64,000 nt of DNA from Aquidulcibacter sp041160865 (GTDB taxonomy: Bacteria > Pseudomonadota > Alphaproteobacteria > Caulobacterales > Aquidulcibacteraceae), in NCBI GenBank assembly GCA_041160865.1, contig JBEAVQ010000003.1, positions 1 through 64,000 on the forward strand, in the 5' to 3' direction. The translations under genes and the position numbers were made by a program. The notes under the pieces were generated by a model. That model had not been told where the DNA came from, did not search any database, and saw nothing but the letters and a program-made list of their open reading frames with translations. Positions 52,278 to 61,329 of this stretch are shown piece after piece; the stretch's first letter is position 1, and the number at the start of each line of letters is the position of its first letter.

Positions 52278-52580
52278 TTAGCTGCTTTTGGCCGATTTTT
52301 TTGGTGCGGCTGTTTTTGTTGCCGCTTTTGCGGGCTTTTCCATCGAAGCCTCTAGCGCATCGAGACGCGCCTTCAGGCTATCAGCCTCGGCGCGGGCAGA
52401 TGCGGCCAGATCTTTGACGGCGTCAAACTCATCGCGACGCACCAGATCCATGTCCACAACCATGCGCTCCATTTGCGAGCGCCAGAAGGCACGGGCCTCT
52501 TCGCCCACGCCCTGTGCCACGCCCGCAGCACTGGTCGCTAATTTTGAAAATTCGTCGAGGAAAGGATTACGTGTTTGCAT
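52278..52580 (-). CDS. ubiK: UbiK/BMFP-type ubiquinone accessory factor
   Basis: A 100-residue protein. The first part has FLDEFSKLATSAAGVAQGVG, then VVDMDLVRRDEFDAVKDLAA and a coiled-coil DSLKARLDALEASM, matching the BMFP domain of UbiK. UbiK assists late steps of aerobic ubiquinone synthesis at the membrane. A Lys/Ala-rich tail follows. It heads the ubiK-ybjN-proC-COQ9-like operon. Confidence 0.85.
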   Translation of the reverse strand: MQTRNPFLDEFSKLATSAAGVAQGVGEEARAFWRSQMERMVVDMDLVRRDEFDAVKDLAASARAEADSLKARLDALEASMEKPAKAATKTAAPKKSAKSS

Positions 52581-52801
52581 AAGGACCTTCTAGCGGGTCT
52601 ATTCCCGTTGCGCTATGATAAACTTGCATCACCTGCGCGAGACCTGCTGTTCTAGCACAAGGTGCTTAAGATCGCCTTTGCCGTCACGGTGAAGTTTGTC
52701 TTAGCGTTTTCCAAGGCCTTTTAGCGTGGTGCTGTTTTTGTGCACGGCTGTAGTTGTAAGAGGCTTTGCATCTGTCCCTACTCCTTTGCTAAAGGCCTTG
52801 T

Positions 52802-53662
52802 ATGATCGACATGGCCATTCCGTTTCCCGAACTTTCCCCTTTTGTGTTCCAACTGCCGATGTTTGACCTGTTCGGGTTTGCACTTGGGCCATTTGGCTTG
52901 CGTTGGTATGCGCTGGCCTATGTCGCTGGCTTGGTCCTTGGTTGGCGGCTGATGGCGGGGATGGTGAAAAAGCCCGGCCTATGGGGTCCAACTTCACCAC
53001 TTGATGAGGAAGATATCGACGACTTCCTGTTTTATGCGACCTTGGGCGTGCTGCTTGGCGGTCGTGTTGGCTATGTCTTGTTTTATCGCCCAGAAATGCT
53101 GGCTGATCCGATGTCGGTGTTGCGGGTATGGGAAGGCGGCATGAGCTTCCATGGCGGCTTCCTCGGCGTCTGTTTGGCCGTGATCGGCACAGCACTGGGT
53201 CGAAAGAAGTCTATTCTTTCCCTGGGCGATGCCGTGGCCGTCGTGTCCCCCATTGGTTTGTTCCTCGGCCGGATGGCAAATTTTATCAATCAGGAGCTTT
53301 ATGGCCGCGCAGCTGATGTGCCGTGGGCCTTCATCTTCCGCACCGACCCTGAAGGTCTGGCACGCCACCCCAGCCAACTTTATCAGGCAGCGTTGGAAGG
53401 CCTCTTGCTCTTTATCGTGTTGCAAGTGGCTGTCGCACGGTTTGACATTTTGAAGCGCCCCGGCCAAGCCGCAGGCCTTTTTGTGGCTGGCTATGGCATA
53501 GCGCGCTTGATAGGTGAGCAGTTCCGCGAACCCGATGCAGGATTAATCTTGGATCTAACACGCGGTGAACTCTATTCAGTGCCCATGGTCATTGCAGGCA
53601 TTGCCCTTTTTGTTCTGGGTAGCCTGCGCGCTGGCAAAGCCAAGCCAGAACAAGCAGAATAA
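52802..53662 (+). CDS. lgt: Prolipoprotein diacylglyceryl transferase
   Basis: A 286-residue polytopic membrane enzyme that adds diacylglycerol to the cysteine of prolipoproteins such as FlgH in this window. Characteristic motifs are RWYALAYVAGLVLGWR, GVLLGGRVGYVLFY, MSFHGGFLGV and GRMANFINQELYGR; the catalytic region HPSQLYQAALEGLLL follows. An alternative ATG lies three codons downstream (52811). First gene of lgt, NDUFAF7-like, pgeF. Confidence 0.94.
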   Translation: MIDMAIPFPELSPFVFQLPMFDLFGFALGPFGLRWYALAYVAGLVLGWRLMAGMVKKPGLWGPTSPLDEEDIDDFLFYATLGVLLGGRVGYVLFYRPEMLADPMSVLRVWEGGMSFHGGFLGVCLAVIGTALGRKKSILSLGDAVAVVSPIGLFLGRMANFINQELYGRAADVPWAFIFRTDPEGLARHPSQLYQAALEGLLLFIVLQVAVARFDILKRPGQAAGLFVAGYGIARLIGEQFREPDAGLILDLTRGELYSVPMVIAGIALFVLGSLRAGKAKPEQAE

Positions 53663-53667
53663 ACGCT

Positions 53668-54765
53668 GTGACCGTGCCAGAGCGCGCGCCGCCAACTGGG
53701 CTTGGAACCCGCTTGGCTCGTATGATTGCAGAGTGTGGCCCGATCAGCATTGACGCCTTCATGGCCCACGCACTTTATGATCCCCAAGCTGGCTATTACG
53801 CTAAGCAGCAGCCCTTGGGCTCACGCGGGGATTTCACCACCAGCCCTGAGATCAGTCAGATTTTTGGTGAGTTGATTGGGCTGTGGTTCGCACAAAGCTG
53901 GCTAGACCTTGGCAGCCCTTCCCCCTTCCACCTGATTGAATTGGGTCCGGGTCGGGGCACTTTGATGGCAGACATGCTGCGAGTCTGCCAAAGGGTCCCG
54001 GGCTTCATGGCGGCCTTGCAGCTGCATTTGGTTGAGACGAACCAGCAACTCAAAGAAGCCCAGCGCACCGCACTGGGAGTAATACCTGCACACTGGCACG
54101 ACACGCTCGATGACGTGCCTGATGGTGATAGTTTTATCATCGCCAATGAATTCCTCGACTGTTTGCCTGTCCGCCAATATGTGCGAGGCGAGCAGGGCTG
54201 GCATGAGAAGTTGGTTGGCCTCGATGCGGAGCAAAGGCTTATCTTTGGCCTCGGCCCACTTATGCCAGAGCCACCCACATGCGCCCAGCCTAATGACAGC
54301 GTCGGTGCCGTGCGTGAAGAGTCACCGGGGCTTCCAACGCTGGTTGAAACCATCGCCAAGCGTCTACGCACCGCCTCTGGACGTGCCCTGATTATTGATT
54401 ACAGCGACGTGAGTGGCGAAGCCGGAGATAGCTTCCAAGCACTTTTCCGCCATCAAAAAATCCACGCATTAGACCATGTTGGCGAAGCCGATCTGACAGC
54501 CCATGTCGATTTTGCTGCCTTGATTTCATTGGCCATCGCGAGCGGCCTCGGCACCTCTGGCCCAGTAACACAGCGCCAATTCCTGCAAAGTCTTAGCATT
54601 GAAGCGCGCCGCGATGCCCTCATTCGCGCAAACCCCCACTGCGAATCTGACCTGACTGAGAGTGTGGAAAGACTGATCGGAGAGGCGCATATGGGCTTGA
54701 TGTTCCATGTGGTGGCGTTTGAGTCTCCCCTCAATGCCGCCGCTGGTCCATCCATTGGACTTTAA
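53668..54765 (+). CDS. NDUFAF7-like SAM-dependent methyltransferase (COG1565)
   Basis: A 365-residue protein. DPQAGYYAKQQPLGSRGDFT near the N-terminus, ELGPGRGTLMADMLR (SAM motif) and NEFLDCLPVRQYVR identify the COG1565 family. In mitochondria NDUFAF7 dimethylates an arginine of complex I subunit NDUFS2; the bacterial target is not settled. A GTG start lies 5 bases after the lgt stop and the gene precedes pgeF by 6 bases, a gene order common in alphaproteobacteria. Confidence 0.88.
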   Translation: MTVPERAPPTGLGTRLARMIAECGPISIDAFMAHALYDPQAGYYAKQQPLGSRGDFTTSPEISQIFGELIGLWFAQSWLDLGSPSPFHLIELGPGRGTLMADMLRVCQRVPGFMAALQLHLVETNQQLKEAQRTALGVIPAHWHDTLDDVPDGDSFIIANEFLDCLPVRQYVRGEQGWHEKLVGLDAEQRLIFGLGPLMPEPPTCAQPNDSVGAVREESPGLPTLVETIAKRLRTASGRALIIDYSDVSGEAGDSFQALFRHQKIHALDHVGEADLTAHVDFAALISLAIASGLGTSGPVTQRQFLQSLSIEARRDALIRANPHCESDLTESVERLIGEAHMGLMFHVVAFESPLNAAAGPSIGL

Positions 54766-54771
54766 CCGACC

Positions 54772-55599
54772 ATGTCAGACGTCGCCACAAAGCTTACCCC
54801 CGCATTTCCATCCGAAGACGTGATCTTTGAACTCGCCCCTGTGCGATCAGCCATGCTGTCGCAATTGGCAGGGTTTGAGCATGGTTTTTATGGTCGCGTT
54901 GGCGGGGTGTCCTCGGGCATTTATGAAAGCTTGAACTCTGGCCCCGGCTCAAACGATGATCCGGCCAATGTGGCAGAAAACCGTTGCCGCATCGCCAGCC
55001 ACATTGGCGTCTCGCCTGACCGCCTTCTGTCAGCCTATCAAGTCCATGGTACAGACGCCTTGATGGTCGATGGCCCTTTCCACGGTGAACGCCCGCAAGT
55101 CGACGCTTTGGTGACGCGCTGTCCATCGGTTGCGCCATCGGTGCTAACAGCTGATTGCGCGCCAATATTATTTGCAGACCCTGCCGCACGTATTGTCGCC
55201 GCAGCCCATGCGGGCTGGAAGGGCGCAATTGGCGGTATCTTGGAAGCAACGATCGCAAAGATAGTGAAGCTTGGCGGCTCCCCTGCCCGCATCGTAGCAG
55301 CTGTTGGCCCTTGCATCGCCCAAGCCAGCTATGAAGTTGGCCCTGAGTTTGTGGCGACCTTCATCCAAGCTGATCCAGCGAACGAGCGTTTCTTCATTCC
55401 CGGAAACGACGATCGCTCGCTTTTCGACCTCAAACGCTATTGCGCCGCACGGTTGCGGGCCGCAGGCTTGGGTGCGGTTGACGTGCTCCCGCAAGACACG
55501 TGCGCTGAAGAATCCCACTTCTTTTCGAACCGCCGACGCAATCTGGCAGGCGAAGCCGACTACGGACGAAATTTGTCTGCCATTCGTATCGTCCGATAG
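54772..55599 (+). CDS. pgeF: PgeF/YfiH multicopper-type protein (peptidoglycan editing factor)
   Basis: A 275-residue protein of the laccase-domain family. The metal-binding motifs are AYQVHGTDALMV, LTADCAPILFADP and AAHAGWKGAIGG, which carry the conserved His and Cys residues. In E. coli PgeF removes misincorporated L-serine from peptidoglycan precursors. It is the third gene of lgt, NDUFAF7-like, pgeF. Confidence 0.93.
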   Translation: MSDVATKLTPAFPSEDVIFELAPVRSAMLSQLAGFEHGFYGRVGGVSSGIYESLNSGPGSNDDPANVAENRCRIASHIGVSPDRLLSAYQVHGTDALMVDGPFHGERPQVDALVTRCPSVAPSVLTADCAPILFADPAARIVAAAHAGWKGAIGGILEATIAKIVKLGGSPARIVAAVGPCIAQASYEVGPEFVATFIQADPANERFFIPGNDDRSLFDLKRYCAARLRAAGLGAVDVLPQDTCAEESHFFSNRRRNLAGEADYGRNLSAIRIVR

Positions 55600-55702
55600 C
55601 ACTACAAAGGCTTGCGCGAGGGTCACTCTCTGCTTAATCGACCGCTCAAGCAATCGCGTTGCGCTGTGACTCGGATTGGCGTTTAGACGGGGATCGATCA
55701 TC

Positions 55703-56635
55703 ATGAAATTGCTTGCAGGCAACGCCAATCAACCCTTGGCATCCTCCATCGCTGATTACCTCGATGTCCCACTCACGCGCGCCCAAGTGCGCCGCTTTGC
55801 AGACAATGAGATTTTCGCGACCATTGATGAGAATGTGCGCGGTGAAGACGTCTTCATCATCCAGTCGACCAGCGCGCCGGCCAACGACCATTTGATGGAG
55901 TTGCTGATCTGTATGGACGCGCTGCGCCGCGCGTCGGCCCGCCGCATCACCGCCGTCCTGCCTTATTTCGGCTATGCCCGTCAGGACCGGAAAACCGGTG
56001 GTCGGACGCCTATTTCCGCCAAGCTGGTCGCGAATTTGGTCACCACAGCTGGTGCAGACCGCGTGCTGACCATGGAATTGCATGCCGGGCAAATCCAAGG
56101 CTTCTTTGATATCCCGACCGACAATCTCTTCATCACCAATACGATGGAGCAAGATATTCGCCGCAACTATAAGACCGATGATCTGATGATCGTCTCCCCA
56201 GACGTTGGCGGTGTGGTGCGCGCGCGCGCCTTAGCTAATCGCCTTGGTGCCGACCTTGCCATAGTTGACAAGCGCCGCGAGCGGGCCGGCGAGAGCGAAG
56301 TGATGAACATCATTGGCGACGTGTCAGGCCGAGCCTGCATCCTGTTTGATGACATTGTCGATTCGGCTGGTACGCTGTGCAATGCCGCCGCCGCCATGAT
56401 GGACAAAGGCGCTGCCTCGGTTTCAGCTTATGTGGCCCACGGCGTGATGTCGGGAGGAGCATTTGACCGCGTCGATGCGTCAGCTCTGAAAGAGTTAGTT
56501 GTCTCAAACTCCATCGATCACGGCGACAAATTCTCGACGTCGAGCAAAGTGCGCTGCGTCTCCGTTGCGCCCCTTATTGGGGAAGCCATTCGCCGGATCG
56601 CGAATGAAGAAAGCGTTTCGAAGCTGTTTGATTAA
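55703..56635 (+). CDS. prs: Ribose-phosphate pyrophosphokinase
   Basis: A 310-residue enzyme making PRPP from ribose 5-phosphate and ATP. NVRGEDVFIIQSTSAPANDH, GYARQDRKTGGRTPISAKLV (flexible loop) and the PRPP-binding region DDIVDSAGTLCNAAAAM are diagnostic. The start is the ATG at 55703; a frame extension to 55676 exists without a ribosome site. It is alone on its strand after a 103-base gap. Confidence 0.95.
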   Translation: MKLLAGNANQPLASSIADYLDVPLTRAQVRRFADNEIFATIDENVRGEDVFIIQSTSAPANDHLMELLICMDALRRASARRITAVLPYFGYARQDRKTGGRTPISAKLVANLVTTAGADRVLTMELHAGQIQGFFDIPTDNLFITNTMEQDIRRNYKTDDLMIVSPDVGGVVRARALANRLGADLAIVDKRRERAGESEVMNIIGDVSGRACILFDDIVDSAGTLCNAAAAMMDKGAASVSAYVAHGVMSGGAFDRVDASALKELVVSNSIDHGDKFSTSSKVRCVSVAPLIGEAIRRIANEESVSKLFD

Positions 56636-56684
56636 GGCTGGCGCTGGTTTCCGCGCTGCTCGTGTCGTGTCTCGGCATAAGACG

Positions 56685-57032
56685 CTAGCTACGGGTTGTT
56701 GCGCTTAACTCTGGAATATTGCTTTCCACCCAAAACACAAGCGACCGCACTTCTTGCCTCAGAGACTTGCCAAGCGGCGTCAATTCATAGGTGACATGAG
56801 GCGGCACAGTGCCGTGATCTTCACGCTTGACGATCCCTGTTGTCTCAAGATCTCGCAACGTTTGGGTGAGCATTTTTTGCGAAATGCCTTCGACCTTGCG
56901 CATCAAGGAACCATTGCGCGCGGGGCCATCGTCTAACGCATTGATAACCAGCAGCGACCACTTACTTGCAACAAACGCCAGATAGCGTCGCGACGCACAT
57001 TTTCGAGCAAGCACGTTTGGCGGCTGTCCCAT
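56685..57032 (-). CDS. HxlR-family transcriptional regulator
   Basis: A 115-residue winged-helix protein. The conserved Cys and helix region is ARKCASRRYLAFVASKWSLL, then the HTH ISQKMLTQTLRDLETTGIV and wing EDHGTVPPHVTYELTPLG, typical of HxlR. It is divergent from a DUF4345-like gene with 101 bases between starts and probably represses it; the inducer is unknown. Confidence 0.9.
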   Translation of the reverse strand: MGQPPNVLARKCASRRYLAFVASKWSLLVINALDDGPARNGSLMRKVEGISQKMLTQTLRDLETTGIVKREDHGTVPPHVTYELTPLGKSLRQEVRSLVFWVESNIPELSATTRS

Positions 57033-57133
57033 CTTCTTTCCTGCGCAAATTTTATAGGCACCAAAAGGTGCGTACTATCATTAGGGTAATGGCTTGGCTA
57101 GCTTCTAGATCGTATAGCTAACTGGGGACAAAG

Positions 57134-57487
57134 ATGAACTTACTCAATAACATCGGCGCTATCATCACAATGTTGATGGGCTGCTTGGGATTATTCTTTC
57201 CAAAGAAAGCATCTGAGTTGACAGGACTTTCGCCAGTTACGCCAGCTGGACAGGCGGAGTTTCGGGGAACTCTCGGCGTCACGTTTATATTTCTGGGATT
57301 GGTCCCTGTCGTCACACAGAACGACGTTGCGTTCCTAACTGTTGGCCTATGCTGGCTCGGCGCCGCAATCGGCCGCGTCATTTCGATCTTTTTAGACCAT
57401 GGCAATGAAGCAAAGAATTGGATTGCAGTTGGGTTTGAATGCGCGATTGCAGCGCTGCTTTTAGTTGGGCTGTCGGTCGTCGTTTAG
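57134..57487 (+). CDS. DUF4345-like small membrane protein
   Basis: A 117-residue protein with four membrane helices. The segment EFRGTLGVTFIFLG with Arg in helix two and LGAAIGRVISIFLD in helix four fits the DUF4345 pattern. Function unknown. It is divergent from an HxlR-type regulator and ends 15 bases before a strong terminator, forming an isolated regulator-target pair. Confidence 0.75.
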   Translation: MNLLNNIGAIITMLMGCLGLFFPKKASELTGLSPVTPAGQAEFRGTLGVTFIFLGLVPVVTQNDVAFLTVGLCWLGAAIGRVISIFLDHGNEAKNWIAVGFECAIAALLLVGLSVVV

Positions 57488-57502
57488 GCCGCTAGCCACC
57501 TC

Positions 57503-57535
57503 ATCGGCAGGCCCAAGCGCCTGCCGATAGGGGTT
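57503..57535. terminator. Rho-independent terminator after the DUF4345-like gene
   Basis: ATCGGCAGGC (57503-57512) and GCCTGCCGAT (57519-57528) form a 10-base-pair stem around a 6-base loop, followed by AGGGGTTTTGTT. It lies 15 bases after the stop codon on the plus strand and also ends close to the convergent icd gene. Confidence 0.85.
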
Positions 57536-57543
57536 TTGTTGTC

Positions 57544-58758
57544 TTATTCAGCCATGGCTGCTTCGAGGTTGGTAGCGACTTTTTTCAAGAAGCCTTCGGT
57601 GGAGAGCCAAGATTGCTCATCACCGACCAACAAAGCCAAGTCCTTGGTCATGAAGCCATCTTCAACTGTAGCGATGACGACTTCTTCCATCTTGGTGGCG
57701 AACTTCATCAGCTCTGCATTGTCGTCGAGCTTTGCACGGTGGGCGAGGCCACGGGTCCAAGCAAAGATTGAGGCGATGGAGTTGGTGGAGGTTTGTTCGC
57801 CGCGCTGATGTTGGCGGTAGTGACGGGTCACCGTGCCGTGGGCAGCTTCTGATTCCAAGACCTTGCCATCTGGCGTCATCAGAACCGACGTCATCAGACC
57901 CAGAGAGCCAAAGCCCTGTGCGACGGTGTCGGATTGGACGTCGCCGTCGTAATTCTTACAAGCCCAAACAAAACCGCCCGACCATTTCATAGCCGAAGCC
58001 ACCATGTCGTCGATCAAGCGGTGCTCATACACCAGACCCAATTCCTTGAACTGGGCCGCATAATCAGCGTCGAACACTTCTTGGAAGATGTCCTTGAAAC
58101 GGCCATCATAGGCTTTCAGGATCGTGTTCTTGGTCGACAGATAGACAGGGTATTTGCGAGCCAAACCAAAGGCAAAGCTGGCATGGGCAAAGTCGCGGAT
58201 CGAGTCGTCGAGGTTGTACATGGCCATAGCCACGCCAGAGCCTGGGTAATCAAACACTTCGTGCTCAATCACCTGGCCGTCTTCGCCGACGAATTTGATC
58301 GTGAGCTTACCGGGGCCTGGAACTTTGAAATCGGTGGCTTTGTACTGGTCAGCAAAGGCATGACGGCCGATGATGATCGGCTTGGTCCAGCCTGGAACCA
58401 GACGCGGCACGTTGGCGCAGATGATTGGCTCCCGGAACACCACGCCACCCAGAATGTTGCGGATCGTGCCGTTTGGCGACTTCCACATCTTCTTCAGCTT
58501 GAACTCTTCAACGCGCGCTTCATCGGGGGTGATGGTAGCGCACTTAATGCCAACGCCATGCTTTTGGATGGCCTTGGCTGCGTCGATGGTGACTTGGTCG
58601 TTTGTTGCGTCGCGGTTCTCGATCGAGAGGTCATAATACTCAATCTCGAGGTCGAGATAAGGCGTGATCAGGAAGTCTTTGATCATCTGCCAGATGATGC
58701 GGGTCATTTCGTCGCCATCAAGATCGACAACTGGATTAGCAACTTTAATCTTCGCCAT
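57544..58758 (-). CDS. icd: NADP-dependent isocitrate dehydrogenase
   Basis: A 404-residue homodimeric-type IDH of the TCA cycle. N-terminal VVDLDGDEMTRIIWQMIKD, TPDEARVEEFKLKKMWKSPN and the phosphate-binding region GTIRNILGGVVFREPI, plus DDMVASAMKWSGGFVWACKN and TSTNSIASIFAWTRGL, are those of eukaryotic-like NADP-IDH as found in alphaproteobacteria. Cofactor choice is inferred from subfamily. Confidence 0.95.
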   Translation of the reverse strand: MAKIKVANPVVDLDGDEMTRIIWQMIKDFLITPYLDLEIEYYDLSIENRDATNDQVTIDAAKAIQKHGVGIKCATITPDEARVEEFKLKKMWKSPNGTIRNILGGVVFREPIICANVPRLVPGWTKPIIIGRHAFADQYKATDFKVPGPGKLTIKFVGEDGQVIEHEVFDYPGSGVAMAMYNLDDSIRDFAHASFAFGLARKYPVYLSTKNTILKAYDGRFKDIFQEVFDADYAAQFKELGLVYEHRLIDDMVASAMKWSGGFVWACKNYDGDVQSDTVAQGFGSLGLMTSVLMTPDGKVLESEAAHGTVTRHYRQHQRGEQTSTNSIASIFAWTRGLAHRAKLDDNAELMKFATKMEEVVIATVEDGFMTKDLALLVGDEQSWLSTEGFLKKVATNLEAAMAE

Positions 58759-58883
58759 GTTTTTCCCCTATTGGTCCACGAACGCCGCGGCCTGTAAGTG
58801 ATATGTCCGCAAATCGGTTGGGTGGGCTATAGCACCTCCAGCGATGTGGAAAAGACGTCTTCAACAAGAGTGACAGCGACAAG

Positions 58884-60047
58884 ATGCGCAAAGATGCAGA
58901 ACCGGCCCCCGCGCCTACAGCTTGGGCTCCTCCAAAGCCTGCTTTTGACGGCTCCCGTCCGGTGGGTGTAGGCCCCAATGGGCCGCTGTCGAAAGCCGAA
59001 CAGGCTGCCCTACCCGGTTGGGGTGAGGCACCTGCCATTTGCCTTGTCCATCCGCAGATGGGCGAGAATATTGGTGCGACGGCTCGGGCCATGGCCAATT
59101 TTGGCTTTTCAGAGTTGATTCTGGTTAAGCCACGCGATGTCTGGCCCAATCCAAAGGCTTGGGCACTAGCGAGTGGCGCTGAATGGCCCTTGGAAAGTGC
59201 GCAGGTGGTTGAAACGGCCGAAGAGGCTCTGGCTGAAAAAACCTTTGTGATCGCGACCACGGGTACGCCCCGCCAACTCGACAAGCCGCTCATCGGACCG
59301 CGCGAAGCGGTCGCCCGCATGCGGGAAGCCATGCGCGCAGGGGAAAAGCCGGTGATCTTGTTTGGGTCTGAGCGTTCTGGCCTCGAGAATGATTTGATCA
59401 TTGGGGCGGACCTCTTGGTGACGTTTCCCGTCGATGGCCGCTTTCCCAGCTTGAATCTTGCCCAATCGGTTGCGTGCTTCTGTTATGAGTGGGCGAGTGG
59501 GTCAGAGGCAAACGGCCCGCCCCCCGGTTGGACCATTGAAGAAAAGCCCACCGCCCCGCGCGCAGCCTTTGAAAGCTTTTTTGAGCATTGGGTAGCCGAC
59601 TTAGACGAGACCCGCTTTTTCTGGCCAGAGGACCGCAAAAGCACGATGGTGGAAACCATGCGCAACGCCTTTGTGCGGGGCCGCTTCACGATGAATGAGA
59701 TCAGCCTGATCCGGGGTGCGCTGCGCTCCTTGGCTGGTGGGCCGCGTCGTCGGGCGCTAGAGACCGATGCCGCCGTGCAGCGCGCCAAGCTGGAAAGCTG
59801 GGTCAAGGCGCGCCGCGAGGGTAATCAGCCAGTGTGCCTCGATCTTCAAACAGAGACAGCCAAAATCGGCGCAGGCCCGGTCGAAGCTGACTATGTCTAC
59901 AGTGTTTTTGACGCCGATGATGGCGTCGTCATCGTTTGCGATGGCCTAGGCCAGCTCGGCGCTTGGATGGTGAAGCTATCTCAAGGGCGCATCAAAGCCG
60001 CGACTTATCAGGCCTTCGCCACAAGCGATAAGGCCGACGCGACTTAA
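58884..60047 (+). CDS. trmJ: TrmJ-like SPOUT methyltransferase with extra C-terminal domain
   Basis: A 387-residue protein. Residues of about 45-215 form the SPOUT domain with HPQMGENIGATARAMANFGF and LFGSERSGLENDLI, then LNLAQSVACFCYEW, all seen in TrmJ (2'-O-methylation of tRNA position 32). About 120 residues follow the helical segment at 230-290; they are mixed alpha/beta (VEADYVYSVFDADDGVVIV) and are not part of usual TrmJ. The C-terminal part overlaps the convergent acyltransferase by four bases. Confidence 0.82.
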   Translation: MRKDAEPAPAPTAWAPPKPAFDGSRPVGVGPNGPLSKAEQAALPGWGEAPAICLVHPQMGENIGATARAMANFGFSELILVKPRDVWPNPKAWALASGAEWPLESAQVVETAEEALAEKTFVIATTGTPRQLDKPLIGPREAVARMREAMRAGEKPVILFGSERSGLENDLIIGADLLVTFPVDGRFPSLNLAQSVACFCYEWASGSEANGPPPGWTIEEKPTAPRAAFESFFEHWVADLDETRFFWPEDRKSTMVETMRNAFVRGRFTMNEISLIRGALRSLAGGPRRRALETDAAVQRAKLESWVKARREGNQPVCLDLQTETAKIGAGPVEADYVYSVFDADDGVVIVCDGLGQLGAWMVKLSQGRIKAATYQAFATSDKADAT

Positions 60048-61135
60048 GCTTTCGGTTTTCCAGCCATAAAGCTAGGAATCTTCGCGCGGAGCCAGTTACG
60101 GGCTGGCTTTTCAACCAGTGCATGGGCAATCGCTGCCACGACAATGCTGGTCCAAACGCTTCCAATGCCAATCACCAAGGCCATCGTGCCCTTCGGCTCG
60201 CCGATCACACGCTCAACAATCTGATAAAGAGCAATATCGACGGGGAGATGGACCATATAGGCCGCAAACGAAATCTCGCCCAAATAGACCCAAGTCTTGG
60301 ACGCCAATAGCGGCGCTTGGTTGGTTTTGGACGTCTCTGCAAGAAAGAACACAAGACCAGCTAAGCCCGGCCAAATCCAATAGGAAGGCCACCCCCATGC
60401 AGCAGCCATGGCTACCCAAATCGCGCTGATGGCTACACCAAGCCCTGCAACGCCCGCAGGCAAGCTCAAGTTTCGCCCCAAGAACCATAAAGCGATCCCC
60501 ATTCCGAAGGACGGTACAATGCGGACAATCCCGCCCTTCCAAGTCATGTTCATCAGCTCAATCTTGTAATGGCCCATCCAAGCGACGAAGGTGGCGAACA
60601 CCGCCGCCATCACCACCACGCCGATCAAAGGCCGCTTCGCAAATAAAGCGGCGATGCCAAAGCTGATCGGGAAAGTCAGATAAGCAAACCATTCTGCTGA
60701 AATCGACCAAGAAGGGAAGTTCCACCCATCAGAAGCCACTAGGCCCCACGCATGCAACAAGGCGAGATGATAGGGAATTTGCTCCACCACGAAGGCGGAG
60801 GCCTTGAAAGTTGCGCCCATCAGGGACCCTGCCGCCCAAATGGCAATCATAGCGGCCAAGCAAATCAGATGGAGCGGGTAAATTCGTGCCAAGCGCGCCC
60901 ATACAAAGCTGCGCCAAGAAAACGTTTTCGCTTCGACCTGCGGGCCGTAGACATGAGCCAAAACAAATCCGGATAAGATGAAGAAAAGATCGACGCCATA
61001 ATTGCCAGCATGGACAATGCCGATAGAATCGCGTGGTCCTAGATCAAAGCGTTCCCAGAAAAAGTAGATCAAAAGCCAGAATGCAGCGACAAAGCGCAGA
61101 CCGGTAAGTGGGCGAATATCGGCTGGATAGAGCAT
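60044..61135 (-). CDS. Acyltransferase family 3 protein lacking the TM1 histidine
   Basis: A 363-residue membrane protein with about ten helices of the OafA/YrhL family that O-acylate surface sugars. It has RPLTGLRFVAAFWLLIYFFW in helix one, FILSGFVLAHVYG and WARLARIYPLHLI (R-x-x-R-x-x-P). The histidine normally found at the end of helix one (LYHF-type) is Phe25 here, so activity is doubtful. No periplasmic SGNH domain is attached. Substrate unknown. Confidence 0.82.
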   Translation of the reverse strand: MLYPADIRPLTGLRFVAAFWLLIYFFWERFDLGPRDSIGIVHAGNYGVDLFFILSGFVLAHVYGPQVEAKTFSWRSFVWARLARIYPLHLICLAAMIAIWAAGSLMGATFKASAFVVEQIPYHLALLHAWGLVASDGWNFPSWSISAEWFAYLTFPISFGIAALFAKRPLIGVVVMAAVFATFVAWMGHYKIELMNMTWKGGIVRIVPSFGMGIALWFLGRNLSLPAGVAGLGVAISAIWVAMAAAWGWPSYWIWPGLAGLVFFLAETSKTNQAPLLASKTWVYLGEISFAAYMVHLPVDIALYQIVERVIGEPKGTMALVIGIGSVWTSIVVAAIAHALVEKPARNWLRAKIPSFMAGKPKA

Positions 61136-61329
61136 GTTAAACCTAATCTATGGATTTATATTCGGACATTAAACGACTAATCTTGTTACTTTGATAAGAC
61201 CTTCGTGACGCACAGAATTTTTCAGCCGTTTTATCGGCCGTTGCGCGTTTCGCTCGACTTTACGTGCAATTCCTGCAATCACAGCGCCGAACACAAGGCC
61301 GCCCGTGAGGGCTGCGAGGCGCATGAACG

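Noticed and set aside
61187..61324. 45-residue leftward frame between the acyltransferase and rluB
   Set aside because: It has a hydrophobic N-terminus and a basic tail, but no ribosome site, and its start is six bases from the divergent rluB start. Probably chance.
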